Positions 24,451-35,530 of a stretch of DNA of 64,000 nt are shown here, in pieces. The stretch's first letter is position 1, and every line of letters starts with the position of its first letter. This DNA comes from Tetmemena sp. SeJ-2015 (taxonomy: Eukaryota > Ciliophora > Spirotrichea > Sporadotrichida > Oxytrichidae): positions 62,001 to 126,000 of the forward strand of contig JAJKFJ010022670.1 in the NCBI GenBank assembly GCA_027382625.1, read 5' to 3'. Below the pieces are notes generated by a model, which saw only the letters and a list, made by a program, of their open reading frames with translations, searched no databases and had not been told where the DNA came from. A program made the translations under genes and the position numbers.

Positions 24451-25095
24451 AAATAAAAACCTCCTTCTCGAATAAAAGGAATTAAATAAGAAATCATAGG
24501 GAAATTATTATTCCTAATTCAGACTCAATATTTTGTAAAAATAATAATGATGAAAACATAATTTACGCTGCAGCTGCGACTCTTTATAACTCTAATTTGA
24601 AAATAATAATTTGCTACTTCGTATGACCACTTTCCTACTTGAATATTTCAATATCTCTTTTCAATCTTCCTATTTATTTAAATAGATAACATATTGCTTT
24701 ATTTAAGAAACTATTTATACTAAAGTTTGATCTTTCTTATCTTGAAGATTCTTTTTAATCTCAGTATATTATTGGTACAAGATTATCGTTGCCGATTATG
24801 TGAACTCCTTTTTTAAATCTGTCTTTTTTAAGTAGATCAATAGTTCCTTTGGCTGGCTCTTCTAAAAGATTTGTAAGCTAATATTAATACAATAAATATA
24901 AAAAATGATAATAATAGATTTTAAATGCTCTGGTTCATTTTTGGCTTCTTTATTTCAGAAATAATTATGTATTTTATTATAGCTCAACTAAATATGCTAA
25001 TTTATATGACTTGCTTAAAACTTTAGTTAATAAATATTTTTTCAAATAAGAATCTTAAAATGAAATTAAACCTAGAGAAAGACCAAAATTTGATT
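24451..25095. other. AT-rich intergenic stretch
   Basis: About 650 bp with no supported coding frame on either strand. It is A/T-rich with scattered short open frames expected by chance. It lies between two minus-strand genes. I see no repeat or RNA gene. Confidence 0.5.
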
Positions 25096-25099
25096 AAAA

Positions 25100-28000
25100 T
25101 AAAGGACATCTTCATTAACTAAGTTGCTTCATTTCTTTGATTTCCTAGAGCTCCTTGTGGATTTTTATGAGCTAAAAATTAATTGAATGAGTGCGGAGGA
25201 GGGAATTATCTTTATCAGGATTTTGGTTCTGACAACTAACTGCCTTAATATCAAAAGCAAAATTCGAAGGGAAATCACCAGGCAGATCACTAGACATAAA
25301 ACAAATATTGAGAATGTTAAGTAGTAAACACTCAGCAAGTAGTCTATGAAGTCTTTAAAAATTAATTTAAAAGACTATATGTCTCTCACTGATTGCTTAA
25401 GAATACTTTCCAGGATTTGGAAAGCCAAATTTTGTTTTAATAGGTATAGAATTTAATTAAATAATATTTAAAGCTGGAAGCATATACTCGTACACCATAA
25501 ATACGTACTCTTGCGTAGCCATTGATTGCTCATGCTAGTTCAGGAAATCATCTGTCCTGTTCTGTAAATACTAAATTAATTAACTTCAGTTTAAATTTAA
25601 TGTGGTGCCTTTGCGAATGCAATATTCTCAAGCACTAAATAATAGTAGGACATCATCACTGAATTTGTTAAACCAACATTGAAAAATCCATTCATGATTA
25701 GTTAAAACAAACTTAGCACTTTACTGTGCGAATTATGATTTGGAGGCATTCATTTGCTTTAGTTTGATTGTCTGAGAAAGCTAGATTACACATCTGAACT
25801 GAGTCTAATTAGTCAACTGTACTCCAAATGTCTCTCAATATAATAGGCTTCTCTTGATTTCAAATTAATAATCTCTATAGAAGAGTTTAAAATAATTTTT
25901 GTTGTTGATAGTAATCCCTGAGAGATTTCTCGTAGCCATAGCACGTTTGCTGTAAATAAACGCTGAATGTGGACACATCATTCAAGTTAAAATTTTAAAA
26001 TAATATAATATATTTAGCAAGTTGATAGTTTGAGTTTTGTTCTAGGCAAAGGTTTCTAGGATGAAATTGAAGGAATTAGCGGGACAGAGTTGTCTCCTTC
26101 TGTACACATTAAACAAATAATTTAAAATTTGAAATCTGAAATAAAATTAAAGATGCTGAGGGATTGCTGCTGGTTTGAATTTATTTGATTCAATACTAAG
26201 TACAGCCCTACATAGAAACCAACAATAATCACGCACAAACCACTGATAAAATAAATATATCTTCAAAATTACCACAAAGAATAATTAATTATAAAATAAA
26301 TTTTATAAATTTACTAAATGTAAAGCTACAATTAAAAGCGATTGCGAAGACTGGCATAAACTAAGGTTTCATTTTATATTTCAAATAAATATTCCTAAAA
26401 CTTCTTCATTCTATATAAAAATAGATTAAACAAGTATATACTCAAAATAAATTGCCCGTGTAAAAACGAATGAAGGAATTTATATCTGAAACTTAAATTC
26501 TACTATTTGGAATTTAAAAGAAAGCATTAATCAATCTCTTTAATAAACATTACAAATTATAAATGATAAGTCCTATCTTTTGAAATTTTTGGATTCTAAA
26601 TTATTTGAGTATATCTTGGTTTCTCTTGTTGTATTCCTCTGCTTGATTATTCTACTCTGCGTCTCCTATTTAAACAACAGCTAAACTTTCTAAATCATTT
26701 GGAAAAGCTCTACTCTCATTATTGTGAGATTCCCCATTCCATAATAATTCTTGTCTATTGCGAACATTTTTTCCTTCAGTGACTGAATTATTTATACATT
26801 ATATAAGTGAATATATTGATGTTAATTATTTTCTTCTTGTATGCTCTACAATTAGGATTCTTTGAAATTTCTATTTTCTTGTCTATATGTACGATGCTTT
26901 GTGCCTTAGGAAGTTCATTATTGTATTAAGAGTAGTTATCGAAATCAGATTGCGCATTTGAGGGTGCATTTATCTTCATTGAGCCTTCGAAGAGACTAAT
27001 ATCTTGCAAAGTAGCTGAATGAATTGGTCTCTGAATTATTGGCAAGTTTGTTGTCCTCACTTTTAAACGAGTTAAAGATTATTTAGGGTTGTCTGCTCTA
27101 AAGCAATAATGCCTAAGTTTATGCCCTCTTTCTGTTACTGAAATGATCTCATATAAATAATCTTATTTAAAAAATGAAGGCGCTTTCCCTTTCTTAAAAC
27201 AAATACTAATTTTCTAGGGGATTAAATTAGCGTCTTATCTCCTTGCTCTAAGAGTTGCAAGAACTTTGAGAATTCTTCTAGCCTCCTCAGTATTAAATAA
27301 GAGAAATAAAAATAATTCTTTAACTTAGATAGTAACTATTTGAGGAATACTAAACTAATTTGCTATCATAAAATGCTTGCATTTATTAGGATAGATTATG
27401 ACCTTAGTCTAATCATCTATCATCATCCATCTTTTTACATTTAAAAGATCTATCTTTAGAAAATAATATATATTACCACACCCATAGACTCGTCATCGAT
27501 ATTGAATGTTATTGGAATCACAGCTAAACAACAAATAAATATATTAGCAAGCTAGAGAAGCAACCACTGTTATGCAAATACTCACCATAGTTATTACAAA
27601 GATAAGTTAATCAGAATCGTTAGACTATTGAATCGCCTAATTTATGAACTAAGTACTCAGCAACGCTGTATAAGTACGAATGTCTTTCATTCCATTTATC
27701 AGGATGTAATAAGCATCCTCAAAATTTTAATTCTATTAATTTAAATAGATCCTTTTGAATTTGAGTAGGGCTTGCAGGGAGAAATAAAATACAAACTTCG
27801 AGAGTTTTCTTTGGTTGAAGTCTTGGAATTGATTTTTTATTTCTTGGTCGGACATCGTGATGAATTTTTATAATTTTGCAATATAGGTCTGGACTGCGAT
27901 TGGAACAATAAATTAAATTTGTTTTACTATATAAACAGTTACATTCCTCACTTAGATTATCCCATTATCCATTAACTGCTATTCTCTTACAATAGATACA

Positions 28001-31000
28001 AAATTCAATTTAGCTAATAGACGTCAGCATTTATACAAATATTAAATTAGCAGAATAATTGATACAATATAGTTAAAGCATTGTGTTCTTGAGATCTTAA
28101 GTTTGGTAATACTGCTCTTGGAAGCAATAAAAATCTTATAGCATTTTATTAATGATTTAAAGCAATTGTTAACAGTGTCTTAAAGGATTTTATATGCATT
28201 TAAGATTAAAATACAATTACTTAGGAGATCGTAATACTCGTCCATGATGCTTTGTAGATATCCATAGCTTATATAAACTTTGGACGCATCCTTCACCTTA
28301 GAGATAATTCAAATTGAGTAGAACGACTTTTAACATTTTATTTGAAGAGATGGTAACCATCATCCTCATAGCCAATCTTAAGTAGTTAGAGTTACCTCCC
28401 ACAGCAGTTGAGTTCTCAATAAGGGAAGATTTCTTAAATTATTTAAACTATATATTAGAATGAAGAGCTTTGAATGAAGTTGTCTATTTAATATTTTTAG
28501 ATTATTCTTTTATATATGTAAAATATTTGGACGTAATTTACCCCAAGAGAAACGAATGATGTGACAAGGAGAATCAAGAAGAATATCACAAGAGACTTCT
28601 GTAAGTTTTGCAGGTTTCTAGGTAGAGTCTTCTCATCCGTGTCCATCTTAAATTTAAGTTGGGAGAAAGCCGTGCTTGAAGTAGTATTAGTCATGGACCC
28701 AGAATCTGACTCTCTATTTAGGCCTGAGCTGGCATCCACGTTCTATGAGTCTTAATTTGGGTCAAATGCTTTGCTGCTATTTGGTTTGAGTTTTTTACTG
28801 CTGAACATCATATCTGAGGGGTCATTCAATTCTTGAGTGAGTATATCGCTGTTAGTCTTATCTCTTGGCAGTATTACAAACTCATTAAATGAAATGAAAT
28901 TTCAAAAATGACTGATTGTTCTCTGAACTCTCTAATGCTCAGATTTTCAAAATGGTGAATATGTTGAATCAGGAAAACGGACTTATAGAGACTGTTTATA
29001 GTTTTAGTTGAGAACTCAGAACCAGACAAGTTTGCTTTGATCTCTACTTCTAATCCGTTTTCCAGATCCACAGGAGAAATGCTCTTAAAATCTTCCACAA
29101 TATCTGAGATGAAAATCACATAACAAACTTAGTAAGCTTAAAATTTAATAATCCTGCTGTCAGAGAATGAGAAGTTCTCATCGTTAATATTTGAGATTTA
29201 ATATATAATTAAAGTAATAAATATAGGTGGACTGAAACTTATCATTGGCGTTAAGTATAAGCTCGTTTTCATCAGTTATGAAAAAAGATACTTCTTCTAG
29301 CTTATAACTGCAAAAGGCATATACTTGTCAATACTATGAATATAATATAAAACGCATTCTCAAATCTGATATCAGTGTCTAATACTTATCTAAATAATCT
29401 ATTAAAATATTTCAAGTTCTTACTGCAAAACAATGTCATTAAATTTAAAGAAATATTCTTTTTAATATCATGAAAAGCTGATATCTTAATTGAGGTTTAA
29501 ACTGTAGCAGCAAATATAGATTGATCTTTCTTCAGAAACCACATATACTAACTTATAATTAAAAATAGTTATCTTTCAAACAAAATTGAATTATCTCTTT
29601 TTCTTGTGAGCTGGTCTGATTTGTTATTTGTGCTTAACCGCTGATCATATATCTGTTGCTCTAAGGGTCAATAGCTTACACTTCCTGGGGGTAAAGTTTG
29701 CTTATAGGCTTTCCAATAAGTTCACTTGATATGAATCCAGTAAACAATCTCAATTTAAAACTTATCATTAATAGTAAGTTGATTGAAGAGTGAATTCGTA
29801 AACAATATCTAACTGTCAGCGTTGAATAAAAATATTAATTTAACATCACTTAGAATCTCACTTTTGATATTATAACAGCCCTCCTCTCTATTATGTTATT
29901 GTTTAAGTTAAAATTAATGTTTCTCTTAATATTTTTTGTTGGCTGAATTTAGCTGAATCAACTTCTTTTACTTCAGGTTTGTAATTTGGTTGCTTAGCAT
30001 CTGAGCCTCAGTTTCAAAATTAAGGACATAGGCTAAGTACTTCTGTTGCAAAATCAGTGCCTCTTCAAAGTCACGCATTGTCTTTAAAATTTGCTCATAC
30101 TCTGCCCTAGTCTATTGGTACCTTACCACTAGCTCATTCCCAATTTTATAGCTAATATGGAATACTCTCATATAAAAGGCTTAAATATTTTGGAGAGGTA
30201 TTGAAAATCATTCTTATCTTTGAGTAGCTAAGTCCAAAACTTCTCCACACTTTGGGAAGCCTCTACTATTGATAACTTGTATTTTTGGTATCTGCCTTAA
30301 ACCTCAAGTAGATTATCAATGTCGATATATCGTCTGACATTTTAAGAACTCTCGCTCTGAATAATTTGTAAATTAAGGCAGATAAGTAATCATTTATTTT
30401 TATGATTAACCTTAGAGAAGTCTACTATATAGGCTTTGAGGAGATAATAGCTGAGTGCGATGGTGCTATTACGGATGAGCAAATCTTTATAACTGGTAAG
30501 GAGATACATCGCCTAGTAGAGCTAACCCTAGTCTTCAAATAGAGTGAATACCTCTAGAATCTTGATAGTAGTAGATTTCTCAAATTTTTTATTTAAGAAG
30601 TGAAATAGGATGTTCAGCATTTGGCGGGTATTCTTTTCAATGGAAGCAATTTAAACTATAAATATAAACAAGATATGTTGATTATTTTGTGTCTCTTATC
30701 TTCCTGCTAGCTCTAGTATTTCTGCATTCTTCTTGTTTTTTTCTTATCTTTGTGCTTTGATAGATGTACAATGCTAGTATCCTGAAATGAGCTTTGGTTT
30801 AATTAGGTCGAATCATCATGTTATAAAACAGTACTATAAAGTTATTTGTCTAGAAATGGTTGGGGTGCCTCAAGATCAACAATCTTCTATTGACTGAGAG
30901 AATTTTGAATGGTAATTTCGTCCTGCCCCTCAGTAAATTCTGCAGATATTTTTTGGCTCTAGTCTTCATTTGACACGTATATCGGCTGCATTGGAAATAA

Positions 31001-32850
31001 TTCATCATTCAACAATGGACTTATCTCACTTTGAATTTGCTATAGTTTACGCCTTCGAGATTTGCTTGTCTAGCAGGGACAATCTAGGCTCTAGCAGCTC
31101 ATTTTGTGGTATCGCAGCACGTATTCAAGATGCTCATCTACTACAAAAAAAAAGATTCTGCTTGATTATTTTAATATAGACATCTGCTTTAGGATTTTGG
31201 GAGCCGCTGCTTTTTCTAATTTTCAAGAGGTATCTTATTTAGGTGATCAAGTCGAATCCGTTTTCAAGGGAGTTAACCTGCTCAACTAAACATAAAAGCG
31301 CCCTTTTATTGCAAATTTGAGCAAAATTAAACATCTCCTGTATATTTGCAGCTTCTTCCCCAGAAAAGCAGTAGTTATTCCAGCTGCTACCAGGAAAAAG
31401 TAAAGCACGATAAAGATAAAATAATACAAAAATACAAAAGAAGTTAATTATAAGATCTAGTTGTCACTTGAAGTCACCAAATCTATCAATATAGCAATTA
31501 CTAGAGACCCAAGGCATAGACCACAGGAAACCATTCAAAATAATATTAAAGTTTAAACTGCTGCAAAAATGTCAACTTCATTATTTTGGTAGGCGAGATG
31601 CTTTGTCAAAGAGTAGGCTTTAAGTAACTCCAAAAAGAAATTAGGCAGAGCCAAGACTAATATTATTTTGTAACATTTCCTTATTCAATATAAGACGTAG
31701 AAGTCAAGTGTGTCCTAAAGTTGATTGCTAAACACTAAAATTGTGACTGCGACATACACTGACAACCTTTCTACTGCTTTAAAAGCGCTCTAGTTCAAAT
31801 AAATTGCAAAAATTATTAGAAAATAGTAAAGCTAAATAAAATTCAAAGACCAAGGCCAAGCTTTTTCCAAGGGAGGAATGTTCTAACTGTCATACAACCG
31901 TAACTGGAAAAATAGCAAGTAAAGATGCACCATAATTCCAACTACCGATATTGCTACATCTTTGATGTCTACCTAAAGCTATTGCTTTGAGATTTAGAAT
32001 CCTTTAAAATAATGTGTTTAAAAGTTTAGTGGTAACACATCTCATCTGGGAAAAAGTAGCATGCAAAAGCTTACAGCTAAAACCCAAATATTACTGCTGA
32101 AAAACTTCTAAACAGCAAGATTATCATAATTAGAGTATGAATGCATTATAATTAATTTAAAGATGAGGATAGCTGAAATCACTCTAGGTAAAGTTCTCTT
32201 ACTTTTCTATTTACTAAAAAATATGCTGTCTCTATAAATTAGGCTCTGCTCCTCTTAGGTCAAATTAAAAACACATTTGATAATTTTAGTCTATGATTTT
32301 TAATTTAAATTACTCTGAGAAACATTCTCACTTGAGCCTAGCTAGTCTATAACTCTACTGCTCTTATTTGTCAGACCTCATGTTAGGAACAAATTTGCTT
32401 ATAAAATTAAAAGAACTGATGGTGCGTTGCTCTCTCTATTTTTGTCACAAATATAGCAGCAGCCAATAAAAGGAGTGCTCCGATAACAAGAATAAATAAA
32501 ATGAGTATTTCAAATAAAATGATATTTGCAAGACTGTTTATTATTATGGTCAATAATGATAATTTGTCTGTAGTTTCTTATACTCTTCTTATAAAATAGG
32601 AGTATCTTTAAAAATGCATAATAAATCTTCCAAATACATTTATCCCATTGTACAATTTAGCGGCTGAATCATCTTCTTCAGATGGATCTAGAACCTTGAA
32701 TACTCGCTAAATTGGAATCATTAGGATTATCGCAACATCCAGCAGCGACAAGATCATTAAAATTAACTTAACCTTTGCTATTAATTATCATGTACTAGTA
32801 AGGTTGGAGACTTGAGTTGATGAGTATATCAAATTTGAATTTGATCAGTT
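25100..32850 (-). CDS. Very large PAS-domain multi-pass membrane protein
   Basis: Minus strand, 5' to 3'. Membrane segments lie near 32,790 (ILMILSLLDVAIILMIPIQR), 32,540-32,440 (LILFILVIGALLLLAAAIFV), 31,960-31,680 (ISVVGIMVHLYLLFFQLRLY) and 31,650-31,560. A helical/coiled region (about 31,300-29,900; EYEQILKTMRDFEEALILQQ) leads to a PAS core at 29,850-29,600, seen as ADSQILFTNSLFNQLTIND then SELIGKPISKLYPQEV. A further helix lies at 28,620-28,500 (LVIFFLILLVTSFVSLGVNY), followed by a long soluble part (27,300-26,560; RRILKVLATLRARRQ) and a tail ending near 25,110. Hypotrichs encode families of such PAS/membrane proteins, presumably sensory. Many frame changes mark introns/IESs. It could be two genes, split near 28.4 kb. 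Confidence 0.55.
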
Positions 32851-33120
32851 TACCATAAAGTTTTTTCATATTTAAAAGATTGAGAAATATAAGGTTTTAT
32901 AATTAAGCCAAAATAGGGAGAAGTCAGATACTTGTAGCAATTTAAAATGTTTTTAAAGCACAATCCTTTAATTTAGAGGTCAAATCTCGACCGTAAAAGA
33001 TAACTTGTATTTCAATTTATTATAGTTTTGAAGAGACTTTTCTTTTTAATAATCTCTTTAAAATATTGATGATGATGAATGGATAAAACAATGAAGAGTG
33101 GGTGGCTATTACAAATATAT

Positions 33121-34189
33121 TCAGAGTACATTTTTAGGATCCCAACAGACTTTTATCTAGTCTTGGAGTTGTTGTCCTCTGATTGAATCTATTTTCCTTA
33201 TTTGTTCTTATGAGAGTTCGAGCCCTTCTAGCTAGATATTACTCTCTATCCTACTTTTAGTTACACTTTTGGGCAAAACCACAAATCCCTTGGCTAAGTG
33301 CCACAAAAGCACCAGTTTAGGGGAGGGAATAGAAGTTTCTTCTTCTAGGCTCTTGATAATAGGGTGCCCCATCAATTAACAATGAAAAAGTAAATGCTCA
33401 TTTATCACATCAATCTTTGGTCAAATTAAGCGAAAGGAAAAATAAAAGTGTAGTTTATAATTAATGAGAAGGAGAATAAGATTCCATGAGGATATTATGC
33501 TCTTAGCAAAATGAGATAGTCTCTTCGTCATAATAAAGAGGGTGGATTTCTATTTGATTTACAACTGGTTTAATCTCACAATGCTCCAGAATAAAATTAA
33601 CTTAGAATTTCCTGAAGGTGTTTAGTCTTAAAGTTTGAAACTCCGATCGATTTGATCTTCCCGTTCTTGACATAGTTTTCCATAACTTTCCAAGTCGAGA
33701 GCCTATTTAATTTATTTTAAGGATCGTCAGGTTTGACACCCGAAGAGCCTGGATAGTGAATAAGCATCAGGTCTATGTAGTCTAAATCTAGAGTTTCCAA
33801 GGACTTTTCAATGCACTATTAGCTCTTTGCTTTTCCCAAAATGGCTTGGAGGAATTTTGGAAGTCACAAATATCTTATAAATTAATCCAAAAACTTTGGC
33901 TCAAAAAATTGTTTAGAACTTTATCATTTTTATTAAATCATTACCATTAATAAAAATAGCTCAAAATTAAATTAGAAGGAAGATAAAAATTTATTAAATT
34001 TGATATCTCATTTCTCTGGAACAAGCCTTATTGAAGGGACTTTTTGATTACTTCGCTAACTAGTTGTTCATTTTTATAGCCTACTGCTGAATCAATATGG
34101 CGATATCCACTCTGTAATGCACACTAAATTGGTTCTTTAGAACTTATTTAGTATGTTCCAAACCCGATTTGAGGAAAAAAAGAGACCAT
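33121..34189 (-). CDS. Aldo-keto reductase paralogue, frame broken by one base
   Basis: This is the downstream member of a tandem AKR pair. Family residues are present: Asp and Tyr in HIDSAVGYKNE, Lys in FVTSKIPP, His in LMLIHYPG, plus GKIKSIGVSNF, VVNQIEIHPLYY, the cofactor region LPKSVTKSRIESN and the C-terminal VCWDPKN. Three IESs are resolved (pointers ATATCT, AGAAT, AATTAA on the + strand). After removal the length from ATG 34189 to TGA 33121-33123 is 835 nt, one more than a multiple of three. The excess falls near 33,830, at a run of four A (minus strand) after PPSHFGK; dropping one base restores the frame. This is either a sequencing error or a real frameshift. Predicted role: NADPH-dependent cytosolic carbonyl reduction. 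Confidence 0.75.
33380..33464. other. IES, 85 bp, pointer AATTAA
   Basis: AATTAA occurs at 33374-33379 and 33459-33464. Excision joins ESYSPSH to QLMGHPIIKS in frame within the AKR paralogue. The upstream AKR copy has no interruption at the equivalent place. Confidence 0.7.
33593..33608. other. IES, 16 bp, pointer AGAAT
   Basis: AGAAT occurs at 33588-33592 and 33604-33608. Removing 16 bp joins LQEIL to EHCEIKPVVNQ, exactly matching the AKR alignment with the neighbouring copy (HIEELVEYARIKPVINQ) and bypassing a TGA. This is a very small IES. Confidence 0.75.
33876..34008. other. IES, 133 bp, pointer ATATCT
   Basis: ATATCT occurs at 33870-33875 and 34003-34008. Excision joins QRNEI to FVTSKIPP, restoring the conserved AKR strand that contains the catalytic Lys. 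The element is AT-rich with no coding signal. Confidence 0.8.
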
Positions 34190-34406
34190 TATTCATCTAC
34201 AATAAATGCTTGTAAACTCCTTTAGCTTAAATCATCTAACTCTCCATTCGTATTTTAACTATGGTTAACTCTCAATACACTTTAATTTTAATCAGAATAG
34301 TGTTCATGATTCCTCTGAGTGATTAGTTTATCAAGTGATCGACAAAATAAATAATATCTATTGAATTGTGATTGCTAACTTGAAGTTCCTTTATTCCTTG
34401 GAGCCT

Positions 34407-35338
34407 TCAAGCGTAGCCCTTAGGGTCCCAGCAGACCTTGAATCTCTCAGTCTTTCCGAGCTCATTAAGAAGTGCAAGATCCTCAGCGCTTAGAGAGAGT
34501 CCCTCTAGTTCAATGTTGCTCTTGATTCTAGATTCAGTAGCACTCTTAGGAAGCACATTGAAATCGTTAGCTATGTGCCAGAGGACGATAACTCTAGCAA
34601 GGTCCAATCCAGTTCTCTCGCATACTCCTTTCAAGACTGGGTTCTCAGTGATGGTAGACTTGAACTGAGCAAATGGTGAGTAAGCTTGGACAATGATTCC
34701 GTGCTTGCGGCAAGTCTCGATTGTGTCATACTCCACATAGAGAGGGTGCAGTTCAAACTGGTTGATGACTGGCTTGATGCGAGCATACTCAACCAATTCT
34801 TCAATGTGATTGGGTCTGTAGTTTGACACTCCAATAGATTTGACCAAACCTGCATCTACAAACTCCTCAAGTGCCTTCCATGAGCCCTTTCTGTTCACGA
34901 GATGCTGGGGATCATCCTTAGGCAGACCCTCTGTTGCTGGGAAGTGGATTAGCATGATACAAATTTAACTACTCTCATAATGATAGTGAAGATAACATTT
35001 AAAATTATGAGGTCAAGATAGCCAAGATCAAAGTTAGAAAGGGATTGCTCGACTGACTTCTTAGTGAGGTCATAGCCCAACATGTCGTTGAATACCTTGG
35101 AAGTGATGAAGACATCTTCTCTCTTCAATCCCAATTCTTGGAATGCTCTTCTTGTCTCCTCTCCGACTTGCTTCTCGTTTTTATAGAATGAGGCGCTATC
35201 AAGGTGGCGATAGCCGTACTTCAGTGCCCAGAAGAATGGGTCTGAGTTCTCAACTTAGTAGCATCCAAATCCTACTTGAGGAATGGTAAAACCATTGTTC
35301 ATGCGCATAGTCTTGGTGAACACTCTCGAAGCTTCCAT
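34407..35338 (-). CDS. Aldo-keto reductase (292 aa)
   Basis: ATG at 35338 to TGA 34407-34409. After excision of one 53-bp IES the length is 879 nt, encoding 292 aa, a normal size for the family. An NADPH-dependent (beta/alpha)8 oxidoreductase of the cytosol that reduces aldehydes or ketones is predicted. Visible landmarks: VGFGCY near residue 20, catalytic Asp and Tyr in HLDSASFYKNE, catalytic Lys in VFITSKVF, catalytic His in LMLIHFPA, the SIGVSNYRPNH strand, INQFELHPLY, and the adenine-nucleotide-binding LPKSATESRIKSNIEL followed by VCWDPKGYA. Base composition is more GC-rich than the neighbours, which suggests high expression or stronger constraint. A diverged tandem copy follows at 33.1-34.2 kb. 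The substrate cannot be inferred. Confidence 0.93.
34958..35010. other. IES, 53 bp, pointer ATGA
   Basis: ATGA occurs at 34954-34957 and 35007-35010. Deleting 53 bp joins DLGYLDL to MLIHFPA, the canonical AKR active-site His region, and gives a complete 292-codon frame. On the coding strand the segment does not start with GT or end with AG, so it is an IES rather than an intron. The tandem paralogue lacks an insertion here. Confidence 0.9.
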
Positions 35339-35530
35339 CTGATTAGGTCTATTGATTAAATAATAATATCTTTTATCCTCATCTGTAATTACCTTAAATC
35401 CATGTATGATAATTATGATTAACACTTGGCAAGTATTATGAAAGTGAAGTCGAAGAGTTACTGCAGAATAAAAATAAAACTAAAAAAACTAATAGCTTAA
35501 TTATTTCTACAAAAAGATAATTATCAGATA
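35339..35530. other. Divergent intergenic region
   Basis: About 190 bp between the minus-strand AKR start and the plus-strand start at 35531. It is AT-rich, with no coding signal. In a germline hypotrich this would be eliminated spacer plus the two subtelomeric leaders; no boundary motif is visible. Confidence 0.5.
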
